From: Janthinobacterium lividum
GTDB lineage: Bacteria > Pseudomonadota > Gammaproteobacteria > Burkholderiales > Burkholderiaceae_D
NCBI RefSeq assembly: GCF_023509035.1
Contig: NZ_CP075583.1
Location: 4,464,001-4,528,000 of the forward strand
Direction of reading: 5' to 3'
Length of the DNA stretch: 64,000 nucleotides
Shown here: positions 38,601 through 50,809 of the stretch, piece after piece
Layout of the letters: each line of letters begins with the position of its first letter
Numbering within the stretch: position 1 is the stretch's first letter
Made by a program: the position numbers and the translations under genes
Notes under the pieces: generated by a model
What the model was told of the DNA's origin: nothing
What the model saw: the letters and a program-made list of their open reading frames with translations, nothing else
Database searches by the model: none

Positions 38601-41600
38601 CGGTCAGGTCACCGCCGACCTTCAGCAGCAGATTGCCGCCCTGGTCGGGGTACCAGGCGCGGTAGATGCTGCCGGTGCCGCCATCGACCAGGTGTTCATG
38701 CTCGCCGTCCGGATTGTTCAATACCTTGCCGTCGGCATTGCGCGCCCGTGCCTGGTTGAACGGGTCGCCTGATAACGTCGCCGTGGACGACATGCCGGCC
38801 GTGTACACGCCATACAGGCTGTCCATGCGCAAGTCGCCGCCGCTGACCAGGTCCAGGTCGCCCGTACCCGTGCGCAGCACGCTGTAGCGCAAGCTGGACG
38901 CCTTGTAGTCAAACGTGGGACTGGAGGTGCCGCACCAGGTGGGATATTCCTCGCATAAAGTTGGCCAGCCTAATGCCACGGGGTCGAGCAGGTCGCCCGC
39001 CTTCACGCTTGGGTCCGCAAACTCTTCGGCGCCTGCCTTGGTCCACACGTATGCCACCTTCAGCACGCACATGCTCGGGTCGTTGGCGCAAAATACCTCG
39101 ACAGTCTGGCCGAACTGGCTGGTGAATTCTTCGGTGATGGGTTCGCCCGCCACGATGCCGGGGATGCCCTCCCGCTCGCCCAGTTCCTGCGCTTCCTTGG
39201 TCCAGTACTGCACGCCCTTCGGCGGCACCAGGATACCGTGCATGCCGTAATGGCTGTCGGCCAGGCGCAGGGTGCCATGGTCGGGATGCGCCTGCACGCT
39301 GCGTGTGTCGGCTGCATCGAGGTCGGCGCCCGCCACCAGGCGCATGCCCCACGCTTGCGAGCCTTCGGCCAGCATGGGCGCGATGGCCCACAGCTTGCCC
39401 TGGCTGACTACCCGCCACTTCCGGGCGCAGCTGGATAGCCGCCACATTGGCCATCAGCTTCACGTCGGTGCCGGACGGGATCAATGAGCCCACGGCCAGC
39501 GCCAGGTTGCCGTTGAGCATGAAGCTGGAACGTTCGCCTGCCACGCCAGGCAGCGGCACGCCCTTGGGCCAGGTCATGGCGCTCACTTTCACCGTTTGCT
39601 TGAGCACGCTGCCTGCGTCGAGGCGCATGCCGGCGTCCAAGGTTTGCGCCGTGGCCAGCAGGCTGCCGGCCGCATGGATGATGTTGCCGGCGCTGTCGCG
39701 CACGGCGGCCGCCAGCACCGTGCCGGCTGGCAAGGTCACTGCCTGGTCCAGGGTCACGGCCGCGGGCAGGCGGGTATTCGCGCCCAGATTGAAGCCCTTG
39801 AGGGGCAAATCGTAATTGAGCGCGATACCGCCCGGGAACAGCGTGCCGTCGGCCACGGTCACGCCCTGGCCCGGCACGATGACGTCGCTGCCATTGATGT
39901 CGCGGCCCGGCAGCAATACCCAGCCTTTGTCATCGTTGGTGGCGGGCGGCGGCGCGAAGCCGTCATTGATGCTGCCGTAAATGCTCAAGTCGCCGCCGGC
40001 GCGCAGCAGCAAGCTGCCCACTTCGCCCGAACCGCGCACGCCCGTCTGCTGGAAGCGCGGGTTCAGGCTGGCGTAGCGCATGCCCGACAGGTCCAGGTCG
40101 CCCTGCACCACCAGGTCGCCATCCGGCGTCTTGCTGACGATATCGACGCCTGGGCGCAAGTGCAGCGCATCGGCATACGCAGCCGTGTTCAAGCCCGCCA
40201 GCTTGCCGTTGCGCAAGTTCGTGTTGGCCAGCGCCGCATCGATGAAGGCCGTGCTGTCCGCATGCTTGCTGTCAAGATACGCCTGATTGATCACCTGATA
40301 CGGGCGGCCGCTGGCCGACAGGTCTTGCACCGGCTGACCATTGGCGCCCGGCACCATGGCGTAGGCTGCGTCGTCGTAGCGCTGCATGGCGTTGACGGCG
40401 ATGGATTTCGCGCCGCGAATGGTCAAGCCGCCACCGGCTGCAATGGCGATATCGCCAAAGGTGGCGGCGTCAACGTCCATGCGGGAACCGCCGCTACCCA
40501 GGCGTGGCGCGCTCAACTCCACCGTGCCGCGCGCGGCGCCGTCATATTCGCCCTTGCCCTTGCCAGCCACGGCCGCCGTGCCGTGGCGCACGTCGATCTG
40601 CGCGCCGCCGGCCAGGTCCAATGCGCCCTCGCCCGAGTTCAGTTCCACCATGGCCCGGTTCGGGCTTTCGATGATCTTGCCATAGCTGTCGACGCGCAAG
40701 ACGGTGCCATGCGCGTCGAGCACGGCATTGCCGGCCAAGGTCAGCCCATGCTTGCCGGCCAGGCGGATGCTGCCCACGCGCTCGCCACTGGCGTCGATGG
40801 TACCGGCCACGGCCAGGCGGCCGTTGTCGAGGGATACCTGCACTTCGCCCGCCTTGAGCTCATTACCTATCGTCAGATCGCCCTGTTTCAGCTGGAAGCT
40901 GCGCCCGCCCGTCATGCCGCCGTCCGTCAAGCGCTTGTTCAGCGAGGCGAACTGGCTGTCCAGGTTGCCGCCCGCGCCCAGGGTTTGCGCGCGCACGTCC
41001 ACGCTTCCCTTCTTGTACGGCACCACGGTGCCGCCCGCGTCGTAGCTGCCGCTGGCGCCGCCGAGTATCTTGCCTTGCAAATCCACCATGCCGGCCGCGC
41101 CATCGAGGGCCACGGCCTTCAGGCTGCCGGCGCGGTTATTCTCGGCCGACAGGTCGATCACGCTGCCCGCAGCCTGGCGGATATCGCCGGCGCGGCTGTC
41201 CAGGGTCACGTCGCCGCCCCAGCTGTATTTATCCACGTCGAAAAAGGTGCTCTTGCGGCCCGCCATGTCGATGCGCGCGCCGTCGGCCACGGTGATGTCG
41301 TGCTGCGCATTGACGGTGAGCTTGCCGCTAGGCAATACCACTGCCGTCGCCAGGCTGACGCTATCGCCATGCAAGGCCAGCTGGGCGCCCAGCCCGTCGT
41401 TGTTCTTGACGGGAGCCGCCGGTGCTGCACCGGTTGGCGCCGCCACCGTCAGCGCGCCGCCCGCCGTGTAGCTGTGCGCGGAACCGGCGTCACCCGTCAA
41501 CAGCGGCGTGCTGATGTTCAGATTGCCGCCGCTGTACTGGACACCCTTGCCCGTCTCATACGCGCCCTGCGCCTGGTAGACGGACAGGCTGCCCTTGTGG

Positions 41601-44600
41601 TTGGCCGTGACCTGGCCCGACGCTTTCAGGTTGACGTTGGCAAAACCCAGCGCCAGGCGGTCGAACGAGGCGACGCCGGCCGGTTGCGTGAACGGGCCGA
41701 AGCCGAAATCGATGCGTTCCGCTTCCAGGTTCAGGGTGCCGCTGCCCGTGCCGGCGCCGTGCGCAATGATATTGCCAGCTGGCGACAGGGCGCCGCCCCA
41801 GATCAGGTTGGCCGTGCGGATGGTGGCCACCGTGCCGGCATCGCCCTGGCCATACATGGCCGGCGTGGTCAGCACCAGGCGCTCCAGGGTGGATTTCCCC
41901 GTGCTCTTGTCGTAGGTATCGAGCATCACGTCGCCATAGAAATTGACGCCGTCCGCCGCGCTCAGCATCAGCGCCTGCAGCGCCGGCGCACCCGTGCTGG
42001 TATCGCCGCGCAGCAGGCGGTCCAGCACGCCCTGGTTCAGGGCCAGGCCGCTGGAACGCGTGCCGCTGGCCTGGGCCGCCGCCAGCGCTTCGCTGCTGCC
42101 CATGTTGATGGCGCCCACGGATAGGCTCAGGTTGCGCGTACCGTAGCGGGCCGAGTCGTCCAGCTGGAAACTGCCGTTGGTTGACAGCAGCAAGGTGCCT
42201 TCCGAGTACAGGCTCGCTGTACTGGTGCCGGCGCAAGCGTCGTCGCACACGCCGATGCGGATGCCGCCACGCGCCGAACCGCCGACCGGCGCCGCATTGA
42301 GCAAGCCGTTCGACGCGGCCAGCACGTGCATGTCCGCGCGGGTCTTGTAGATGAAGCCGTCGTTGGCGTCATACGCGGCCTTACCGCGTCCCAGGGTGTT
42401 GATACCCGCGCCAGGCGCGATATCGATCAAGCCATCGCCCTGCATATCATTGCTTGGGTCCTGGGCCACCAGGAATACCTCGGGCGCCGACAGGACGGCT
42501 CCCGCGCGCAGGTAGATGGCACGCGCGGAGTTGACGCCGAAGTTCACGTAATTGCCGCCCTGCCCGTATGCGACCGACGGTATGTTGCCCACCACAATGC
42601 GGGCCGCACCGATATTGTTCAGGCTGGAGGCGCGCACGCTGACCAGCCCGGCGCCGCTGGTGGCCGGCGCGCCATCGGCGAGAATTTCAATCTCGCCAGT
42701 GGAGACATTGCTCGATCCCAGCATCACGGTGCCGCCATAGCCCCCTTCGGCTGCGGCGAACTTGCCGATGCCGCGGAACTGGAATGTGTCCAGACCGCCA
42801 TCTTGCGCCAGGGTCAGCTTGAGCGTCTTGGCATCGGACGGCAGCATTGCCCGGGGAATGCCGCGCGTCTGCGCATCGGCCAGGGCGAATGCGGCATAGC
42901 CCGTTTCATTGTATTGGGAATACGTGCGCAAGACCTTGGCTGGCGTGAGTATCAGCTGGCTGGCCAGCGGCGCGCGGATATCGGTGCCGGCAATCGACAA
43001 GGTGCCGGGCGCGGCCCAGGAACCGTTGCGCAACTGCTGCGCCAGCGTGCCTGCGCCGCCCTGGCCCGCCAGGCCGTTCAATTCGACGCGGAAGGCGCCC
43101 GGCAGCAAGGCATAGGTCGAGGGCATCAGGGTGTAGGTGCCGGCGGGCAGGCCCGGCACGCCATTGCCTATCGTCACCTGCCGGCCCACGGCCGCATCGG
43201 CAGCACCCTTTTCGCCACCCGCAGGCGCCTGCGGCGTTTGCACGCCCGGCACGATGGCGTACACAGGGTTGGTCGCCAGGCCAGGCAACACGAAACCGCC
43301 GTTCGCGCCCACCTGTACCAGCGGATGGTAGCGCGCGTCGGTGGAGCCACCGCGACCGGCGATGAAACCGGCGCCCGTCAGTTCGCCGCCGCCGGACAGG
43401 TCGAGCAGCGCGCCAGGCTGTACGTCCACGGCCACGCCGGCCATTTCCACGCCGACGCGTAGCAGGCCGCCCTGCCCGCTGAAGCCGCCCACGCCCAGGA
43501 GGGCGGCCGGCTTGCCATCCACATTCCAGGCCTGTCCATCGACGGTGCCGCCATACGGCATGACCAGGCCGGCGCCGCTGACGGAAGTGATGCTACCGGG
43601 CAATAGATTCACGCTCAGGCTCTTGTCATTGTTATAGCGGGCCGCGCCGATCGCCAGACGGCCCAGCGGCGCGCGCACCACACCGCCCTGCTCGATATGC
43701 GCAGCCTCCAGTTCCAGCGAACCGAAGGCGGAATACGGCATGGCTGGCACGCTGTCTGTCGTGCGGGCGATGCGCAGGCTGCGTGCAGGGTCGTAGCCGA
43801 ACTTTCCGTCGACCAAGCCAGAGCCGACGCGCACGGCGGCGCCGGCGCCCGTTTCCGGATACAGCTGGGCCGCACTGAGGCTCATGTCGCCCGGCGAGGA
43901 CAGCACCGTCGACGCTTGATTGCCATCCCATCCAAGCGGGGACAGCAGGAAACGCAGGTCGCCGCGGCTGCTCAGACGCACGTCGTCGGCCAGGATGGAG
44001 ACCATGCCGCGCACGTCGATCAGGTCACCCGCTATGCTGATTTTCCGGGCGACCGGCGATTCTCCCGCGCTGCCTGGCGTCGTATAGAAATCGCGGCCAA
44101 CGGGCTTGATGCTGGCCAGGCGCACATACGGCGCCACGATGCTGACCTTCGCGCCGGGCTTGCTGCCAGGCGACAGCATGGGCGCACCGTACAGCTGGAA
44201 GCTTTGCTGCAGCGTCAGCGACACGTCGCCATCGAAGCTTGCCGCGCCCAGCAAGGCCAGGTTGCCGAACCCGCCCGCTTCCACCTGCTCCACGGACAAG
44301 CGGCCATGGCCGTACTGCAGCGTTTTCTCCCCATCCTGCGCACTGACGCCATCGGCCAGGTCGCTGGCGACCTGGTGCTGCGTCAACTTCAGTTGGCGTC
44401 CCTGCAGCACCTTGGCCTGCGCCAGCTCCTTGCGGTATTCGGGCGAGCCCGTGGCAACGGACAGGGTGCCGCCCGCCGCACCCGCGCCGCCGGCCCTGGC
44501 CCGCAGCTGGCCATCGAGGTACAAGCCATTGTTCGACGCCAGCGCGATGCTGCCGCCCGCGCTGGCCACGTCGACCGCCGCGCCGTTCACGTCCAGCACG

Positions 44601-47600
44601 GCATGCGCGCCGGAAGCGTCGAGCACGGCGCCGTCGCGCACGACGACAAACAGGCTGGCAGCGGATGTGCTGCCCTGTGCGTGGTTGATCTCGCCACCGA
44701 CGACGATGCTGCCGCCATCGGCCACCTTGCCGTAGCGCCGGCCCTGCGCATCGGTGGCCGTCACGGCGCGCGCGGCGACGTCCAGCACGGCGTTCTCGCC
44801 GATCCACAGGGAACGGCCATGGCCGGCCGCCTCCACCGCCTCGGAGACAGGCATATCGACGGTCACGCCACCCATGCTGATCTTGCCACCCCAGGCATTC
44901 AAGCGCCCGTCCACCGTCAGCTGGCCCACGCTGGACAGCTTGATGGCCTGGCCCGCATCGACATTCAGCACGGCATTCTTGCCCACCACCAGTTCAGCGA
45001 TGGCCATGTCGGCCGCGCCGGACTGGACATCGCCTGCCTGCAGGGCCAGGCTGGCGCCCTTGCGCTGCGTCAAGGTGCCCCTCAATGCGTTTTCCGTGTA
45101 TTGCTCCGGCATCCACAGGGCCAGGCTTTCATTGTCCACCACGCGCAGCACGGGCATGCGCACGTCCACCTGGGTGCCGTCCGCTACCGTCAAGCCCTGC
45201 TTGCCGACCAGGCTATAGCTGGAAAAGCCCTTGTCAAAGAAGTCAGCACCCAGTTGCAGGGTAGCTGTCTGTGCGGTATCGGCTTGGCCAGGCTGGCCAA
45301 TCGCGATCTTGTTGGCCTGCAATTCCAGCTTGCCGCCGCCTTGCACGCCATGACCGCGCACTTGCGCGCCCTCGCCCAGCACCAGGTCGGCCTTAGGCCC
45401 ATAACTGGCCAGGGTCACATTGCCGCCCTTGCCGCCCTGCTGTTTCGCCTGCGGCAGGATGGCTGCGCCCGAGCTCACGTCGATCAGGCTGCCATTGCCG
45501 ATGCGCACGTCGCCGTACGTTCGCAACGATACGCTGCCGCCGTTCAAATATGGCAGGCCGGCGGCGGCCAGCGGGTCGCGCAGCACATTGGCCAGCAAGC
45601 CGCTGGTGTCCAGGCTCACGCCATCGGCCAGCACCAGTTTGCCCGGGGGTGCGCCCGGATTGACGAAGGTATCGAGCATGCCCAGCGCACCGATCTGGTT
45701 CAGCACATTGCCGGCCATGATGCTGCCGCCATGGCTGCGCAAGTTGGCGTTGATGGCGACGTCCTTGCCAAACAAGATGATATTGCCGCCGTCGGCCACC
45801 TGCAGCGCACTGTCGACCGTGATCGATCCTTTCGCGGCGATGCGGATGGCGCCCAGCTGTTGTTCGTTCAGCAAGTTGGTATCGAGCAGCACCTTGCCCT
45901 GGCGCTCTGGAGCAAGAACGTCCGCCACCGCCAGGCCGGCGGCGATGCCGTCCTGCACGCGCGTCAGGCGCACCTCGTCCATGACGGCCGACAGCGCATG
46001 CTGCAGCACGCCCGTGCGCTTGTCGAACATCGGCTGATACTGGCCAACGATCAATTGCCCCCGCTGCGCGGCCGCCAGCTGCGACTGCTGGTAGCCGTCG
46101 AGCAGCGCCTGCGGCGCCTGCGCCTGGCGCTCGCCCTGGAAGACGTCGCCCGCGATCCCCCTTCCAGCACGGCCGAAGCGGTAGCGACCACCAGCTTGCC
46201 CGCATCGCGGCCCACCGTGTAGCCGTTTTCCAGGCGTTTTTGCGCGGCGATCAGGGGATTGGCGTAGAAGGCGCTGGCATCCTTGCCCCAGCGCGCGTGT
46301 TCTTCCTCGTAACCCTTGTACACGCCAGCGTACGGCAAGTCGGCGGGCGCGCTGCCCGCTTCATACAGCTTGCCGTCCGCGCCTTTCAGCCAGGTCTGGC
46401 GCAGCGCGCCCGTCTGCACGTCGAGCGTGCCGCCCGACAGGTTGATGCTGGAGCCAAGCTGCGTCACGACATCCTTGCCGCCGAAGCTCACCGTGCCGCC
46501 CTGCGCCATCCATTCGCTGACGGAATGGCCCTGCGTGCCCAGGTAGCCTGCCACTTCCAGCAAGCCGCCGGCCGTGTACCAGCGGTCGCTGTCGTAGCCG
46601 TTCGTGCCCTTCGGTACGAACACCAGCTTGCGGCGGTCGACCCAGATATTGTTGTTGATCAAGGCCTTGCCGTCGCGGTTGACGGGCGCATCGCGCTGCT
46701 CGTTGCCCTGCACATTGATCTCGATATTGTTGGCCGCCATGGCCACCTTGACGCCGACGGCGCCGGAGACGTCGAGCTGCGCCCCATCGCGCACGAGGCT
46801 GCGGCTGGCTGCGTTGACGGCGATCTGGCCGCCCGTGGCCAGGGTCAGGGAATCGCCGAGAAATTCCACCGTGCCGGCGCTCCCGATCTCGATGCGCGAC
46901 TGGTCGCGGCGGTCGTTCACGACAGAGATATTCTGGTCCGTCACCACGGCCGGGCCGCGCATGGCGTCGCGCTGGCTGTCGAGCGCCGTCGTCTTGCCGT
47001 CGTCCTCGACCAGGATGGCCGTGGTGGCGCCGCGACCCAACGTCACTGCCGCGTCGCTGCCCAGCGCATTCAGGTGGATGGTGCCGCGCGTGGCCGTCGT
47101 GGTGGATGCGAGCAGCACGCCTTCCTGACGCACGTCGCGCCCGGCCAGGGTGATGTCGCCTTCGCGCGCCTGGATCAGGCCCGTGTTGACGACCTTGCCC
47201 GCCGTGCTGGCGGCCGCGAACTGCGGCGTGACTTCGCTGCCGCGCGTGGTCGACAGCGGATTGCCATCCGTGCCCACGCCCTTTTTAATGTTGAAACTGT
47301 CGCCCGCGGCCAGCAGGGCCTGCCCCTTGGGCGTGCTGATCTCGCCCGCATTGTGGACTTCCTTGCCCAGCAGCATTACGTAACCGCCACCCTCCGTGCT
47401 GCCCTTCGGTGCATTGCTGGCGATGCGCGCACCGGCCTGTACCTGCACCTTGCCGGCCGCATCGGCAAATGTCGTGCCGCCCGCCGTGCCGGGGCTGTAG
47501 ATGCCGTCCTTCTGGAATTGCGCGTCGCTGATGCGGGCCGCAGCCGCTACCAGGCTGCGCGTATCGACCTGGCTCGTGCCGGTAAACACAATGCCGTTGC

Positions 47601-48300
47601 GGTTGACGAGCAGCACCGTGCCATCGGCCTTGATCTGCCCCTGGATTTGGCTGGGACGCGCTTGCGGATCGTTGACCCGGTTCAATACGGCCCAGTCCTT
47701 CTGCTGCTGGAACGTCAGGGTCGTGTCCTTGCCCACATTGAATGTTTCCCAGTTCAGGATGGCCTTGTCCGCCGTCTGCTGCACCACCACGGCCGTCTTG
47801 CCGTTCGCTACTGTCTGCACGGGCGCCTGGGCATTGAGCCAGCCGGCCGTCAGGCTGTTGGTGTCGACCTGCAAGCCGCCCTGTGCCAGGCCATTTGGCG
47901 CGCTGGCGCCGCCGGCGGCTTGCTGGCGCGCTTGCGCCTGGGCCGCTTGCTGCGCGGCGATGGCGCGCGCAGTCAGGTTCAGGTTGTTGAGCGAGCGCTG
48001 CAACTGCTGGTTCGCTTGCTGTTGTTGGCCCTCGGGACGGCTGCCCAGCGGCAGCGGCTGGCCATTCGGCAAGCGGCCCGAGGTGGCGGCCGTATTTTGC
48101 GCCGCGCCCTTGGCCGCGAACCAGCCGCCGCTGAACGCCTGCTGGGCGCGCGCCGGCGTGGTAAAGGCGCCCGCCATCAGCATGGTGGTCAGTGCGTAAG
48201 CGAGCGGCGTGAGCCGCAAGCGGCTGCCCAGCGTGGAGGTACGCTGCGCGCCCGTGTCAACGGTTGGGACTGGGCGCTGGGCAGTGTGAAGCTTGGTCAT
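35635..48300 (-). CDS. Giant filamentous-haemagglutinin (TpsA-like) adhesin 2, two frameshifts as read
   Basis: Paralogue of adhesin 1, about 4,220 residues if repaired. A signal peptide ends near TPARAQQAFSG. The TPS domain (NWETFNVGKDTTLTFQQQ, DWAVLNRVNDP, NRNGIVF) is nearly identical to adhesin 1, as is the C-terminal GTIDAGEAGIRVSGNVNLA region; the middle is more diverged. As read it splits into 48300-46051, 46054-38909 and 39447-35635. The first slip is at five C (46157-46161; one base missing). The second is near 39411-39413 (one base extra), where the frame changes between LRPEVA and SQGKLWAIAP. Cysteine pairs near 42232-42250, 39066-39092 and 38934-38958 mirror adhesin 1. The start context (CCAGGAAAyCATTGCCATG) is shared with adhesin 1. 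Confidence 0.84.
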
Positions 48301-48446
48301 GGCAATGGTTTCCTGGCTAGAGAGAAGGGAACGGAGCTGGCGCTAGCGCAAGCGTCCATGCCTCCATGACGTAGCTGGGCGGCGGAAGGGATAATGCTTT
48401 TGTAAAATATTTTTGCAGGGTGGCCGGATACGCGCTGCAATTCAGA

Positions 48447-49427
48447 TCAACTCAGCAGCACGATGCCGCCTGGCAGGCTGGTCATTTGTGCGCCGTACAG
48501 GTCGCGTATCATCGCCAGCGCGCCATCAGTTTGCCCGATGGAAAAACGCATGCGCACGAGGCGGCGGCCCAGCTCGGCATTGCGCAGCACCACCCGGCCC
48601 GGACGGTAGCGGTTGATTTCATCGACGACATCGGCCAGCGGCTTGCCGACAAACGACAGCGCGCCCGTGCGCCACGCGCTGGCCTCCTCCGGCGCGGCCG
48701 TGGCCGCCTGCACGCCCCGCTCGTCATACACCAGTTGCTGACCCGCATCGAGGGTCTGGCGGCGCTGTTGCCAGTGTACTTCCACGGCGCCCGCCAGGCA
48801 GGTGACACAAACGGCGTCGTCCGTGTGGCGCACATTGAAGCGGGCCGACTGCGCCAGCAAGCGCCCCGCTCCCGCCACCACCGTGACGGGCTGGCGCGCG
48901 CCGCTGGCGAGGATTTCCGCCTCGCCGTCCAGCAATTCGATGGCTTCCGGCGCCCGTACATTGATGCGCGTCTGCGTATTCATCTGCACCGTCATCTGCT
49001 GCGACAGGGCCACTTGCCGCTGCTCGCCCGTGCCCGTGCGGTAGTCGGCGCTCAAATCCTGCAGCGACGGCCAGGCACCCAGTGGTGGACGCAAGGCCAG
49101 CATTGCCACGCCGGCCGCCAGCGCGCCGCCGAGGAAGGCGCGCCGCCCGGGGCGTGGCGGAAACGCCAGCACGGCCGCCCGCTGCGGCGCAGCTTCTTGC
49201 AGCGCAGGATCGAGGGCCTGCCACACTTGTTTGAGCTCGCGCCAGGCGCGCGCATGCGCGGGGCTGCGCGCGCACCAGGCGCGCAAGGCGGCGGCGTCGG
49301 CCTGCGTAAAATCATCGGAACGCAGCCGCGCCCACCAGGCAGCGGCTTGCTGGCCGATGTCAGCATCGCTGTCGGCAGTATCGAAAGTGTCGCGTGGATC
49401 GCGGTCAGAAGCAGTCATGAGATTCAT
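48447..49427 (-). CDS. FecR-family anti-sigma factor (module 2)
   Basis: A 326-residue single-span regulator, paralogous to the module 1 FecR. N-domain: AAAWWARLRSDDFTQADAAA and RSPAHARAWRELKQVW. An RR pair precedes the membrane segment (GRRAFLGGALAAGVAMLAL). The periplasmic FecR domain opens DYRTGTGEQRQVALSQQMTV and the C-terminal STN-like domain has LADVVDEINRYRPGRVVL. The ATG at 49427 overlaps the sigma stop (TGATG); a second in-frame ATG at 49418 gives MTASD, matching the MT start of module 1. The 146-bp gap to the adhesin contains an A/T-rich stretch (48393-48414) that may hold a promoter. Confidence 0.92.
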   Translation of the reverse strand: MNLMTASDRDPRDTFDTADSDADIGQQAAAWWARLRSDDFTQADAAALRAWCARSPAHARAWRELKQVWQALDPALQEAAPQRAAVLAFPPRPGRRAFLGGALAAGVAMLALRPPLGAWPSLQDLSADYRTGTGEQRQVALSQQMTVQMNTQTRINVRAPEAIELLDGEAEILASGARQPVTVVAGAGRLLAQSARFNVRHTDDAVCVTCLAGAVEVHWQQRRQTLDAGQQLVYDERGVQAATAAPEEASAWRTGALSFVGKPLADVVDEINRYRPGRVVLRNAELGRRLVRMRFSIGQTDGALAMIRDLYGAQMTSLPGGIVLLS

Positions 49428-50002
49428 CAATATTTACGGCGGCCCGACACATCGCTGCGCTGGGCGGCATCGGCATCGGCCATGCACGTTTTACAGTGTT
49501 GCATGGCGGCCTGCAATTCTTTCTTGACCATCGCCACGGAAATGCCGAAGCGCTCGGCGATTTCCGCATTGAGCATGCCGTCGATGCGCGCCGCCGTCAG
49601 GATGGCGCGGCGGCGCGGCGACAGGCCCGCCAAGGCCACGTCGAGCGCCTGCACGTCGAGACGCGCCGAGACGATGCGCGCCGGGTCGCTGATGTCGTCG
49701 CCAGCCTCGTCGGCCATGTGCATCAGCTCTTCGCGTTCGCGCTCGGTGACGATGATGCGGTCGCGGCGGTAGGCATCGGTGGCGATATTGGCCGCCATGC
49801 GCAGCAGATAGGCGTCGGGATTGTGGACGGGCGCTGCGGCGGGGCCAGGCGCCACCATCGCTTCGAGGCGCAGCCAGGTTTCCTGCAGCGCATCGGCCGC
49901 ATGGTGCTTGCAGCCAACCACCCGTTCGAGGCGCCAGCGCAGCACGGCGTAGCGCGAACTGAGGTGGCGTTTCAGCTTGGTGCGCAGGTCGGGCATGCTC
50001 AT
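49427..50002 (-). CDS. ECF sigma factor, FecI-like (module 2)
   Basis: A 191-residue sigma factor. Region 2: AADALQETWLRLEAM and NPDAYLLRMAANIATDAYRR. Region 4: LSPRRRAILTAARIDGMLNA, EIAERFGISVAMVKKELQAA. It is paralogous to the module 1 sigma factor. ATG at 50002 overlaps the STN stop (ATGA); a second ATG at 49996 (MPDLRTK) aligns with the module 1 start and is an alternative. FecR follows with overlapping codons, so all three signalling genes are translationally chained. Confidence 0.9.
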   Translation of the reverse strand: MSMPDLRTKLKRHLSSRYAVLRWRLERVVGCKHHAADALQETWLRLEAMVAPGPAAAPVHNPDAYLLRMAANIATDAYRRDRIIVTEREREELMHMADEAGDDISDPARIVSARLDVQALDVALAGLSPRRRAILTAARIDGMLNAEIAERFGISVAMVKKELQAAMQHCKTCMADADAAQRSDVSGRRKY

Positions 50003-50739
50003 GGCGCGGCCCTTGCCGGCGCGTCCGGGGCGCAATCGACTTCGCTGCCCGGCCCTTGCGGCAGCAGCAGGATGGAGACGGGCTGCGGCATCGACGGCGA
50101 CGGTCCCGCGCCCACGCGCATGCCCAGCACCAGGCGCGCGATGGCCGTGTCGCGCGCGCGCAAGCCCGTGCTGTCGAGCAGGTGCACGCGGTCCACCACG
50201 CCGGCGCGGTTCAGATACAGCTGCAGCGCCAGGCGGTAGCCGCCGGGCCGCGTCTGCGCCGCGCGGCACAGCAGCCCCAGCAGCACGTGCTGCAAGCGGC
50301 TGACATAGGCCGCATGGCCGCCGCCGCCCTGCGTGGCGCCCGGTATGTCTGCGGCCGCCACGACGGCGGCCTGCGGCAAGTCCGCAGCAGTTGCTACGGC
50401 ACCCGCCGGGGCATACACGATGACGGCTTGCGCGTCGGACAGGCGCGATAGCAGGCCCGTGCCCTCAAGTAAGGCTTGCAGGGCCGCGCCCGCTGCATAC
50501 GTACCACGCACGGCGGCCGACTGGCGCTGCGCGTAGCGCTGGTCCATCAGCACGGCGATGCCCGTGCGGCGGCTGTACAGGTCGAGCGCCTCGCCGAGGT
50601 TTTGCGAGGCGATGTCGAACTGCAGCACGGGGCCGTCGGCCGGTTGCGCCCGCACGGGTCCCACCGCGGTCAGGAAACCCAGCAGTACCAGGTATCCCGC
50701 CAGCGCAAGCACATGGACGGATGCCGGGCTGCCTGTCAT
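49999..50739 (-). CDS. Stand-alone STN plus TonB-C-like periplasmic signalling protein (module 2)
   Basis: A 246-residue exported protein. Signal peptide to about VGPVRAQ (residue 32). The STN domain includes FDIASQNLGEALDLYSRRTG, IAVLMDQRYAQRQSAAVRG and LLEGTGLLSRLSD. The C-terminal part (GGYRLALQLYLNRAGVVDRV, TAIARLVLGMRVG, MPQPVSILLLP) matches the TonB-C-like half of the module 1 protein, including the closing MPQP-[IV]-[TS]-ILL. No outer-membrane barrel follows. No normal ribosome site precedes the ATG at 50739; instead two TCGCTATCG repeats 11 bp apart lie directly upstream (50741-50760). Confidence 0.8.
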   Translation of the reverse strand: MTGSPASVHVLALAGYLVLLGFLTAVGPVRAQPADGPVLQFDIASQNLGEALDLYSRRTGIAVLMDQRYAQRQSAAVRGTYAAGAALQALLEGTGLLSRLSDAQAVIVYAPAGAVATAADLPQAAVVAAADIPGATQGGGGHAAYVSRLQHVLLGLLCRAAQTRPGGYRLALQLYLNRAGVVDRVHLLDSTGLRARDTAIARLVLGMRVGAGPSPSMPQPVSILLLPQGPGSEVDCAPDAPARAAP

Positions 50740-50809
50740 ATCGCTATCGAGTCGCTATCGTGTGAGAGTGGAACTGCGTGAAAACAAGGCGTTGCCAAGT
50801 AACAATTCT

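Noticed and set aside
43697..46222. Long plus-strand open frame opposite adhesin 2
   Set aside because: Same antisense artefact: low-complexity translation mirroring the adhesin codons.
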